From: Dromaius novaehollandiae
Lineage: Eukaryota > Chordata > Aves > Casuariiformes > Dromaiidae
Length of the DNA: 64,000 bases
Assembly (NCBI RefSeq): GCF_036370855.1
Contig: NC_088099.1
Span: 19,683,501-19,747,500 of the forward strand
Direction: 5' to 3'
Shown one piece after another: positions 50,117 through 61,400 of the stretch. The notes beneath the pieces were generated by a model that had not been told where the DNA came from, searched no databases, and worked only from the letters and a program-made list of their open reading frames with translations. The first letter of the stretch is position 1. Each line of letters opens with the position of its first letter. A program made the translations under genes and the position numbers.

Positions 50117-53100
50117 GAACTATTAAGTAAGTCCTTGCTATGAGTAGGGACTAATTTTCAAATATTGCCTCTTTCTTCCTTTCTTCTTTCTCTACCACTG
50201 CCTTTCAAAAAAAAAAAAAAAAAGAAAAAGAAAGAAAAGCCAAAAAACTAAATGCTTAGAAGCTTAGAAGAGAATGAAACAAGTCCAGTTATTCAGAAGA
50301 AGAAAATATTTGGCTAATACAAGTACGTAGTTTCGTACAAAAGTTGTTACACATAGCTATTTCTCATCTATATAATTCACAAAGCTTTTTCAAATAAAAT
50401 TCTTAACTTTCAGCATAGAAACAAGAATTTCATGTTATTCTTTGTAATTTTTACTAACTACTAAGATTTCTATAAACATCATAACTTAAGCATAAAAAAC
50501 CCCCCAATTTCTTATGTTTGGATCACTTTTTCCATTTAACAGCCAAAACTAAGTGAACTGTTTGGTTACTGAAGAAAACTTGGGAAAAAAATAGCTTCAG
50601 GGTGGGTTGCTACTGGTCTAGTTATTAAAGAGCTGAAGAGCTAAAGAGTTTAAACAATTCTGTTTCTAAACAGTTTGGTTTCTGCATAACATTTTCTGTA
50701 TTCATTGTTTGTTACCAAAATCAATTTTTACTGTGGAAGCCCATAATAATATAAACTTTGTGCAGTGTAGTTACCACAGGTAGCATGCTGTGCATGTTTA
50801 TGTATGAATAATGCCATAATGCTGTACTACCTTTACAACTAAAGTAGGAAAATATGTATTGACTGCTATTGTACATATGATGTTAGATCGAAAGCAATAT
50901 ACTAGTATGTGAGTCATGATCTGGAAGGACATTATATTGGCATACCGTACTGCAATTATTTGAATAAAAACAAATATTTTTCCTTCTGCTCAATCTTAGT
51001 TTCAGAACACATCTCTTTCTGTATTGCATCAATCACGTGAACCAGCAGCTGTTGTGATGTCATAATACTTGACATCAGAAAAGGGTGAAATCATGAATTT
51101 CAAGCAAACTATTAAAAGCCAAATTTTCACATACCTTAAGTTCCTTTCATAAATCTGTCAGGGAAGGACTTTGAAGACTTTGCAGTGATTCTAGGCTGCA
51201 TTTCCTGTCCATCTTGAACTTGTCTGTGATGACATGCGCTACGAAAGCCTGGGTGAGCAAGAATGTGTATTTTGGTTTTTGTCAAGCAATGATGGTTATT
51301 TTTGAAAGATAAAAGATACACTGGAGGAAAAAAGTGGCTTCATAAAATGTAAATTTCATTTACTATTTATTCAGAAGAATGACTATAGTGTATGCTTCAA
51401 CAAAACCCTACCAATCAGAAGGACTTCATAACATGCCACATTATCTGCAAATGAAGTACAAGATGCCTTCCTTGAGAAACATAATATAATCAATCATGGG
51501 TGCTTCTTGTGGCTTAAAGAAAATAAAACAGCTTTCAACTTTAAAACAGCGTACCTTCCCACCACCTCACTCTCAGCTGTTAGTTACTCAAAGACCGTTT
51601 GACTGAGTTAGACTGAGGATCTGGATTTGGCTTTTCTATTTATCAGCAGTGCTAACTTTATGGAAATGCAAAGTAGGAAATTGCCTACCCCAAAAGTTAA
51701 TACAGGCAACAAAGCCACACTTGCAAACATGAAACATTTATCATTCACTGGTAATAGTTACTCTGTGTTAAAATTGTTAGAATGAAATAGGGAGGGATCC
51801 AAAAAGTATGCTGCTGTCTAACATAAGAGAGCGACTAAAGGCAGTGCACTTGTTCAGTGGAGTGGGCTGTCACTGGTGCCTTTCAACAGTGCTATGGTTT
51901 TTTTGCATAACCTCTTACAGCACTTTGCAGATAGCTTTGCTGCCACACAGCATGTTCTCCCCTTCGTACATGTGAATAGCTCCACTATCCTATGGCAAGG
52001 ATATAACCCCTTCCGTTTATTTTGATGCATATTTTATGAGAGAATTATCAGCACTGCTGATTACGGAAAACATATAATGAAAACCATTGAAAGTACAGAC
52101 ACAAGAATAACATTCTTATCCTTTAACTCTCTCTGGGAATTTTGACAAAATAAATTTATAGAATCCAGAAAATGTAAAGTTCATGAAGCGCCAGTAACTG
52201 AAAGTATAGAGTTCCTGAATCAGCAAACATGTACTGTCAGTATAACTAAAGCAAAAAGGTGAATAAACTCAATTGTTGTGATAAAATTGTTCCTTCATAA
52301 AGGATATTAAGTCATAACAGAAGCAAGTCTCAAATTGTTTTTGTAGGACAGTCTTCAGATCTGTAGGTCCTCACTATGGTAATGTGTTTCTCTGCCTGGA
52401 ACTCTCCCGGAATCAAGTCAGATTGAGACCCAGGGTGCAGACCTGAGAAAAGAACTTTTTCTCTAATAATTTCAAACAAAATGAAATTACAATAGTTAAA
52501 AAGAGAAAAATTAACTGTCTTCTTGGTTTAAAAAAAAAGTGTCCAAAATTTCTTAGCACCTCAATTTAACATTAAAAAGCCTCTTGTAACTTTGATTTTA
52601 TTAACAGATCAGTTAAGTATTGGGAATTTCCAGTCTCCCCCATCTTTACTGCAGTATTTTAACTGTAGTTAATAGCAAGCTGCTAGAAGTTTTACTGAAG
52701 TTTTGAAATACATTCTGAACACTTGCTGAGGTGACTTCTGGAATGGTGTAAAGTTGTGTAACTATGGCAAATATCTTCAGCTTGTAATTCAAACCTACTG
52801 ATGCCAGTGGGAGCCATTCTACTGACTGTCATCAGTTGATAGATGAGTAAAAAAAGTACTGATAGAAGAGTAAAAAAAAAAACACTTAACATTGATCAGC
52901 TGCTTTCTTGCAGACAGCTGCATTTAGAATAAATAGATGAATGTTATTTATTTTTCTACACTTGGCCTCTTCAGATTATAATTTCCAGGTGTTTCACCTT
53001 CACAGATAGTTATACAAGTCCTAGCTGGAACAGGATTTAGTCTAGAAATTCAATACATTCTTGCAGATATGAAAGTGAAATTTTAACAGACCTGTGTATT

Positions 53101-54636
53101 GTGTGCTAACAGTAAAACAAAAGTCCACGAGGTGTGGACTTGCAACTTTCCATATAAAGTTTGGACCATATTCTGCAAAACCAGTCTTTATTATCAGAGC
53201 TCTGTCCACAGACTAAAAATAGTATTACCCGTTCAAACATTCTCTAAATTCACTAGTCAATTTCTAATAATCAATAACAGAAGAAAAATCATCAAAATAC
53301 TTCTAGTACTTTATAATCATTTTCTCAAATTGATACTGTTAAATGGTCAATATTAAGTTGGACAGCAATCATAAAACACGCACTAAACCAGGTATAAACA
53401 TTTTATTGGTCAGTAAGAGTTATGCTGCCACATGAAACCATTTCCTGTTGTAAGCTGTGCATGACAAAACTGTGTACCTATTTTTTAAAAATAGCAACAT
53501 GAAATTATGATAAATATCTGGCTGTTCTTCAGAATGGAACTATTTATATTCAGGAAGTAAGGAATCAGGTATGGCATCATCACAAATACAGGGAGTTCCT
53601 GATTGTATGGTTCTGATAGAGCAGTCTAGGGCAGACTGAGATCGCGCAGAAGCATATGGCCTCCATGTGGCTTGTCTCAAAGCCCTGTGTTTTTTTGGGA
53701 TCTGTGTGCATTCTTGGGGACTAAGTCTGAGGACAGTTCCTCATCACCTTCCACCCAGAGGGGCAACCTTGCTCCCCTAATGAAACAGGAAGGTAGAAAA
53801 TTTGTGGGAGAAATAATGTGGGAGAAAGTTCTTACAAATTTAATTTTCATTAGTCCTTATATGGGGGTTTTATTATAGGAGGATGTGTTCTAACCCTTTG
53901 TATATTTTTGTAAAAAATTGGCATCACCAACTACGATTGTGATCACTCTGCCACAAAGCTAAAATCTAGTCCTTTCTCTGGCATATGTTTCAGGGAGAAC
54001 AGCAGATCTAACAATTTCAGTGCTAATGAAGACAGACATCTTTCAGATAAGAAAACTGTACATATATGCAGATTAATGGGAGTCCTAGATAAAAAACCAA
54101 AGTCGGTGCTTTAATCCTTCCTCTGCTTTATGATGCTTATAATGTTAATAATATAATTATAGGAGAGACAGGTGGCAAAACCTATTATTAAGGTTGCTTG
54201 ACATTTCCCATGGTCAGGGAAGCCAGCTGCTGCACCCTGCAGCTGATTGTGATCGTTCAGCTTGGTAACTGGAGGTACATCAAGCCTGAGCAGGCTAAGG
54301 AGGACTGGCTATTCCTCCCTCTGAGTGGATATCTGAGGTAGTCATGTCAAGTATACTTGACTATTGAATTCCTAGATTGTATTTTTTTCATTCTACCTTG
54401 ATCTTGCTCCAGCTCTTTTTGTTATGTAATGTTACATAAGCAAAAGTGTGTGTAAATTCAGTGGTTCAATCCTCCAGGCTAAGCAGTAGCACAGTAGGAA
54501 TACAAGGAGAGTTGAGTTTCTTGTCTGTGTTGTTTTTTCTTAGCTATGTTTGAAGGGTGTACAGGGTAAGCATGACTGCCATCTCACCAAATTATTTAAA
54601 AAAAAAAACCACTTACTCTTTTTCTTATTATTCTAG
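50117..54636 (+). other. ENKUR: ENKUR intron 5 or 3' flanking DNA
   Basis: An intron of about 4.5 kb if exon 6 is used; otherwise 3' UTR and flank, with an AATAAA at about 50393-50398. It contains an A-rich run near 50208-50245 and no other gene that I can support. Confidence 0.5.
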
Positions 54637-54676
54637 ACTGTACCTGCAAGACATGGTTGCTGATAAGCCGGCATAG
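54637..54676 (+). CDS. ENKUR: Candidate enkurin exon 6 (terminal)
   Basis: A good acceptor (pyrimidine-rich CTCTTTTTCTTATTATTCTAG) precedes a segment whose phase exactly matches the GA|GTAAGA donor of exon 5. It adds Glu and then LYLQDMVADKPA before TAG at 54674-54676, for a protein of 268 residues. A polyA signal follows about 425 bases later. The human protein ends at the equivalent of exon 5 plus one or two residues, so the extra tail is not confirmed by homology. Confidence 0.5.
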
Positions 54677-55100
54677 CCAAACAGTAGATTGCATTCATGT
54701 CAATTGTTCTCCTTGATGTTGCTGTGAAGATGAAGTTCCATTCAATCTCTCAGTACTAGCTTGTGTTGTTAATTCATTATTCCATGCTTTCTCCCACATT
54801 GACTGCATAGCATGGAGGAGTTCACACAAACTTGTGAACACTAGAGCGACTTAGTGTTCAAATCCTTCCTTAAAAGTTCCTTTGCAATGATGCCTGCAGG
54901 AAATTTGCCATCAGCTGAGCAGCAGACCTGTGCAGTTTCCTTGAATTTCCCTGGCATTCTGTAGCCGTTTGTTTTTTCTTCTCTTATGCTTAGATTGTAA
55001 GTTATCTGAAGTGTGGATCTTCTTTTTCTCTCTTTGCATAGTGTCTGGCATATGATGGAATTTTTGTTCATAAGTAGAGCTCCTAGGTGCTCATAATAAC

Positions 55101-55106
55101 AATAAA
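55101..55106 (+). terminator. ENKUR: Candidate ENKUR polyA signal
   Basis: AATAAA about 425 bases after the candidate exon 6 stop. It supports a terminal exon there, though the motif is common in this composition. Confidence 0.4.
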
Positions 55107-55129
55107 TGTGATCATCCGGGCATGAATCA

Positions 55130-58100
55130 ATACCATGCCATAATGGGGATGAATTGAACTTGTGTAGTAAAGGGATCTGTTTTTTAAGAACCCTGATCTC
55201 ATTTGCGTTAGCAGCTGGAAAGTAGATGAAGAATTGTAAGAAGAGAAATTAGATTTAAGGCATTTAACTAATTCCATAGAGCAATAAGATTTAGTCATGT
55301 CTTTTTCACAGAATTTCTTTGAAATGCAGTAGTAAATGACTTATATCTGGCTTTTTACTGTTAGTTAAAAATATTGCATTTCTCATTTCTGGGGTTCCTG
55401 ACTTCTGCGTTTTGAACTCATATGTGATAAGTACAGGATATGTGTGCCTGAAGTTAGTAGAAGCTATGCTTTGAACATAGAAAGTGCTAGATAATAATTT
55501 GAGAACTATTATCTCAAATGGTCCCTCAAAAATTGATGAAATTAATGTTTAATTTAATCTTGTTAGATGTGATATGGAAAATTCAGGTTATCCTCTAATT
55601 CACAGAGCTGTTCTAAAGATAAGAACTGTTACATTACTTTGAGGGCTATATTAAAGTTTAGGAACCAACATCATAACTCTCTTCAGAGAAAAAATTCAAT
55701 AGTGCGCAGTGTTTAGGGCCCCATGTTGAACAAAGAATAAACAACCACATTTTGGTATTTGTTCAGAAGGAACGGTCTGTTTTGTACACAGAATGATAAA
55801 ATTAGCAAATGGTCTAAATCCAGCGTTCCAGTGCTCTTAGGGAGTGGGCCATTCTGTGCAGCAATAGAGTTCAGAAGTTGGCCAGCCATAAACATTTAAC
55901 ATGCCTACCCTACAGGAGAACTTGCTGGACCAGATTCTGCTTTTCAATACACTTTTGTTACTGCAATGTTTATTCAAGGCAAGCTGTGAATTATACAAAA
56001 TTACATCAAAGAAGACTGAGCTATTTTGGCAATGAAAAATCAGTCCATAAACTGGACTTGTTTGTCCAGTTACTTGTTTGAAACATGCAGAATTGCTCTG
56101 CTTTGCAGATTTTGCTCAAATTTGCTGTAGCTTAAAAAAAGTGGGAGAGGAGCCAAATAAACAACTTCCTCTTAAAGAAAACAAAAGCAAAACCCCTCTC
56201 TAACATTTAAATGCAATACATTGGATGTGACCCACTACAAATTTACAATTTCCTGACTATTTTTCATGGCCATGAGTGATGAATTTGTCACAGGATATAA
56301 CATGAAGAGCTTTTCTTGATAATAATGCTTTATCATTCAAACATATATACTTCTCATTAGCTGGTGGGGGCGATATTTCCATAATACTAAGAAGAAAATA
56401 AACATTATTGTAGTATTGAAGGAGAAAAGGAAACTTTTGTTTGCATTTATTTCAACTGTAAAAAACATTATATTAATAACATAAACCTGAAAAGCAGAAA
56501 CTGTATCTTCAGAAGCCAGGAAATTGCAAAGTGAAGCTACTAGTTGCTCTAGTCTCATACGGTGGATGAAAAATAAACAAAAGTGCAATTTTGTATTAAA
56601 GATGTTTATCATGGAACAAATAAGTCAAAATCCAGAATTCCTTCAAGCAGCCTCTAATCCTGATGCAAACATCATATAAAAACAGACTGACATCTCAAAT
56701 GTCAGCTTTTAGTGATTTTCTTGATGTGAAAATTACCATAGTTAATTTTCAAATCCTAAGCCAGTCTTGTAGACTCAATAGAGGTTAACCGTGATAGTCG
56801 AATATTTTGAATTTCACTTGTGGGTATCAGATACTGCAGTTGCTGGAAAGCTGAACTTCCCAGTGTCCAAAGGTGTTCTCTGGTTCTGCTGAAATTGAAG
56901 GTGGAAAGAAGTTAGATTCTGGCATGCAGTGTCACTCCATTAGCTGCTATATTACAGTAGTCGCAAGGGGGAAATGATAGTGTCTACACTACTATAAATA
57001 GTAGGATGCTACCCAGCCCATATGCCTATTTTGACAGCTTTTCCCAAGGTCTCCCTAGGTTTTTGAATGTAGGGGAACAGTTTGAAGTACGACTCCATGT
57101 TGTGCAAGGTGTCTGTAACAGTCTGGCATACCGTTTTTGCTGCGGTACTGCTCTTCAGCAACCACCCTATGGATTTGGGAACTGCCTCAGGTAATGCAAA
57201 ATAACTCAGAATTCCAGAATACATTAAAGCTGGATATGAAAGCAATTCTAAATTGCTTTCAACATACCTTGAAGTACTATATCTGGTATACGTTTCTTTT
57301 TAATATTTTCTTCAGTGATCATCTTGCCTAAAAAGGTAAGCGTCTTTCCCTGCAACAATAGGGGGATTCACCTACCTTGTAACAGCCGATAAATGCAGGT
57401 TTATACTTGATAAGATTGTTTACAGTACTGGTTTTCGCATGATACCTGCAGCAACAAGCAGAACCAGGAGAAGACCTCTTCATCCCTTAATTGGCAGGCT
57501 TCTACCCAGATAAGCCATACCTCTTGAAACATTCTGGTTTGTCATGCTGCTCTTGTTTATTTTTGGTGTTTACTTGAAATCAGTAAAGATAAGACATACG
57601 CTATCTCTTACATACTAAACTGAGTTGTCAAATCTTTCTTATAACTTCTTAGGAGAAGAATTTATAATGGAATTGCAAAAGCTAACTGGTAACTCCATGA
57701 TACTGTTTGTTTCGTACTACTTTCTTGATATACATTTGCCCCCAAGCTTCTATTTTTGTTATTTCTTTACATGATAGCTGTGAAAGGGTGGATACTACAT
57801 GTGCTGCTTTATGATCATCAGAAACAGGGTAAGAGAGGAAAAGATGTGTAACTGAAATTAGAATTATTTTGTAAAGGCCCAAGATATAATTTCTTTCACA
57901 AGGGGTTTGCATTTAAGTCATAACTCTGCTTTGCTTCTGTCTGTGTTGCTTTTTCCATCTGTTCCTTTATGGGTTTTGGCTATGTGTCCAGATCTACTTG
58001 TTAGGATGAGTTCACTGTTCTTCTACCCTATCTTCTTTGTTCTTTTCCCCTTTGATCATTTCCTATGGTTGCATATCTGAAAGTGTTTATTCTTTTCCTA

Positions 58101-60580
58101 CTATTTTTAGTTTATAAACAAACAGGTAAACAAAGATAACAGGAAGGTTCGTCAGGACTCGTACAGCCTTTTTCACAGTTAAGGCTAATAATCATGTTTT
58201 GGCTGTAATTTAAAAAGTATTAAAAATCTACTGTAAATCATTCATTGTACGCCAGTTCATACAGTAAACGCCAGTGTAAACTTTCAGTGCATACATATAC
58301 CTCCATAGGAAAATCCGTAGCAGCTTCATTTCCATCATGCACAAAGAACCTGATTAATTCTGGTTTCCATTAACTCTGTGGGTTTCCAGAAGCACAATTT
58401 GTTTTCTCATTTGTACCAAAACTAAAAAGATATATTACATTTTATATTATGTCAACAAGTAACCTTACATGCAGAAGAACAGCTTGATGGATTGGACTAG
58501 TGGTTGCTGATAGCAGCACTACTCTTCAAACTGTACCCTAGCTAAATTTATTTAGTTTTTAATTTCCATATTCCTATTTATTATTATTAGCAAGACATGA
58601 CACTTCATTATGCTTCTGAAGTGAGCCCTGTAAAACTGTTGGAAGGGGAGAATACCAAAAGGCAGGCTTGACAGAATGCAGTCATCCAAGCTGGACAGGA
58701 AAAACAAACATTTCCTGTTTAAGATTATCAGCACAATGCCAGAGGAATTTATTTTTTAGTTTCTTGTTCATGATAACCTTTTCCAAATCTTTAAACTTCT
58801 GTCTGTGGTGTTCCGGCTGTGATGCAGTTAGAATGTGTTCTTGTATTCCTGCAGTCCTATAAAAGACGTGGTTAAAAAGACACAAATTCTGTAAGAATAA
58901 CCCAACGAATTCAAATGGCAAAAGAAACCAGTAGGCATACAGCATTGGCAAAACTTATCTGAAATTCTAACTGTAATCTAAGCAGCTTTAAAACTGTAGA
59001 GCCCCGTTCCGTGATGTTTATGCAAGAGAACTTTATCTGTAACATGGAGGTAACTGAATCAGATTGCATTCGCTTTAGGATGAATGTGGGCTTTAGATGG
59101 GCTTTCTGCACACCTTCAGGCAAGAAAAATCTTCAAATCTTCAAAAGTGCTTGTTTGTACAAATGGGTGGCATTTGATCCCAAAGTTTAGAAGAAACATT
59201 AGACTTTCTCTCTGAATAGTTATGAGAAACATTGACATGCACCAGAAGTGCAAAAGGATTTAGGGAGTCTGCCTGTTATGAAGATCTATATATATCTTAC
59301 AGAAATATTTTTATTTACTTGATGAAGATTTGTACAAATTTGTACATGCTCTTAATCAAATTCACTACCTTTCACTAAGCTCATTTTAAAGCTCTGTGAA
59401 CAGGTACTATCTCTTTCCATAACACGTCAGTCTTCACATACAGGGATCACTTCCAAGACAGAAATACTCTGGATTCAGCCTCTGTCACTTTGTAAACCTG
59501 GTCCTCTCTTCTTCCAGCTATGTTGTCAATTGTTGTGAAAGCTCTTATAAGAGTAGATCCTTAACCCATTAAAAAGTGAACAAAATTTATTTCATACAGG
59601 AAAAAGCATTTATCACAAGATAATTTTCAATTACCATAGTACTGGGCCAGACTTTAACTGGTGATTTATTTACTTTTTTTTGTTTCCCCTATTAATAATT
59701 TATAATATAGATATGGCAGAATTCTGAAGTTGCACAGTTAATGAATAAAATACGGTAAACTATAACTGAGAGGAGGGAAAAAGCATTTTCCTAAAAGCTA
59801 CGGTTTTATCCACAGTGGACTGAGAGGCTGTTAGCATTTTTCCCCAGAAGATAGGGTACAAAAAAAGATAGCTCAAATTCATCAGTTCCTAACTTCTTAA
59901 ATGGAAATGTAAAGCTAGACAATGATCAGAAGAACCCAAGAGAAGAAGCAAGCTTTCTCACCTGTGAGGTTGTAAAAGCAAACTAGTAATGCTAACAATT
60001 TTTGCAGAAGCAAAATCATCACAGAATTGGAATCTCCTCCTGAACTGTTCTCCTTTTAACAAGCAGACGGCATGAGAAACACTGAGGTGGGCTGAAGGAA
60101 ACGGGAAGCCACAGCCTATTCCAGCATGGTGGGGAGAAGGAGCACCAGTTCAGCAGCCAGCCAAGATGGGAGGCCAGATTACTGACTTCCTGCAACAGCT
60201 TGCTTTCTGGCCTCCTTTATTTCCCTGGGATATAAGCAAAAACCCATTAAAATGTCAGTCTAAACCACACCGGTTTCATTGCATGCACCTAACTCATGCA
60301 GCCCAGGCCTCTCGTCTAGCTCCATCCTGCTCTTCTCACCCGGTGCTCCCCCCACCCGTCGCTGATGCTGGCTTCAAGCAGGATGCTTATGGCTGTGTCC
60401 ATCTCCCACCACACTCGTACCCAGAAATGCCTCGTCTGCAGAGACGCTGCTGTTTCCTTCCTGAGTTCTTTTTTATCCTGCGACACCTACATGTGCTTCA
60501 GCGTGTTCTAATCAGTATTTTCTGTTAGAAAGAGACCTTATCTTGCCACAAGAAAGGATGGTGTAGCCTGTCTGAGACTT
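55130..60580. other. Intergenic between ENKUR and PRTFDC1
   Basis: AT-rich with short unsupported frames. A 62-codon plus-strand frame at 57006-57194 ends at a CAG|GTAATG donor-like site but has no acceptor or partner exon in phase. No named repeats were seen. Confidence 0.6.
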
Positions 60581-60589
60581 CTGCCCTCC

Positions 60590-61400
60590 GCACCCCACCG
60601 CTGTGCTCCTCCGGCGGGGAGCAAAGCTTCAGCTCAGGGAAGCAGGCACCGCACTGCGGGCGTTAGCCGCCGCGGAGCGTTTCGTACGTGTCACTTGGCC
60701 GGAGGAGACGGGACGCGTCGAGGGGCAGCGCAGCACGGCCCCGGAGGAGGCCGAGCGACAGGGAGGTTCCGCGGCGCGGCTCCAGCCCACCCCCCGCCGC
60801 GCCGGGCTCAACTCCGCCCCGCCCCGCGCAGCCCCTCGGGCGGGCGCGGCGGAAGATGGCCGGGCAAGGCGGGAGCGGCGCGGCGGCGCAGGGAGGCGGA
60901 GGCCGCGGCGTTGTGGTAAATGGACGCGTCCGCGCTGCTGCGCGCCCTCTCGCCGGCCTGGCTGCCTACTCCCCTCCTCCCTTCCCCGGCCGCCGCGGCG
61001 CCCCCGGCCCATCTCCCGCGGCTCCGCTTATCGCGCCCCAGGCCGCGCCGGCCCCTCAGGGCCGCGGCGTCGCCTGCTGCCCCGTGGAGCGCGGGCACCG
61101 CCGCCCCCGGCCCGCCGGGGCTGGCCGCGGGAGCCCGCCGGGCCCTCCCCCGCCCCCCACCGGCCTCCGTGTTTGCCCGTCGCTCTGCAGCACCCGCCCT
61201 CCTCGGCCCGGCCACCGGCGGCCGCGGCGAGGGCACCTGCGGCCGTGCCCGGCCCGGCCCGCTTGGCGGACGTGGCCTCCGGCGGCTTCCACCTGGCAAA
61301 CGCCGTCCCGCGGCACGGCTGCATCCGCGGCCTTGGCCGTCGGTTACACGCGGGGCTCCGGGGCGGGGATGGAGCCCCCGCCGCGGTATGAGCGTCTGGC
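60590..61400. promoter_or_regulatory. PRTFDC1: CpG-island promoter of PRTFDC1
   Basis: About 800 bases of very CpG-rich DNA around PRTFDC1 exon 1, without a clear TATA box. Overlapping frames of up to 279 codons on both strands are compositional. A YY1-like AAGATGGCCGG overlaps the start codon. Confidence 0.85.
60856..60915 (+). CDS. PRTFDC1: PRTFDC1, coding exon 1 (partial gene)
   Basis: PRTFDC1 is the vertebrate paralogue of the purine salvage enzyme HPRT1; it binds purine nucleotides and PRPP but has little or no transferase activity in human. This exon encodes exactly 20 residues, beginning MAGQGG and ending GRGVV, and stops at GTG|GTAAAT in phase 0. Human PRTFDC1 also begins MAG and has GRGVV just before the first intron, and HPRT1 exon 1 ends at the equivalent GVV. 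The start has a strong context (A at -3, G at +4). The linker between MAG and GRGVV is Gly/Ala/Gln-rich here and different in human. Position and orientation after ENKUR match conserved synteny. Further exons lie outside the window. Confidence 0.85.

Noticed and set aside
57006-57194. 62-codon frame ending in CAG|GTAATG as an exon between ENKUR and PRTFDC1
   Set aside because: A donor-like end alone is weak. No acceptor, partner exon or homology was found.
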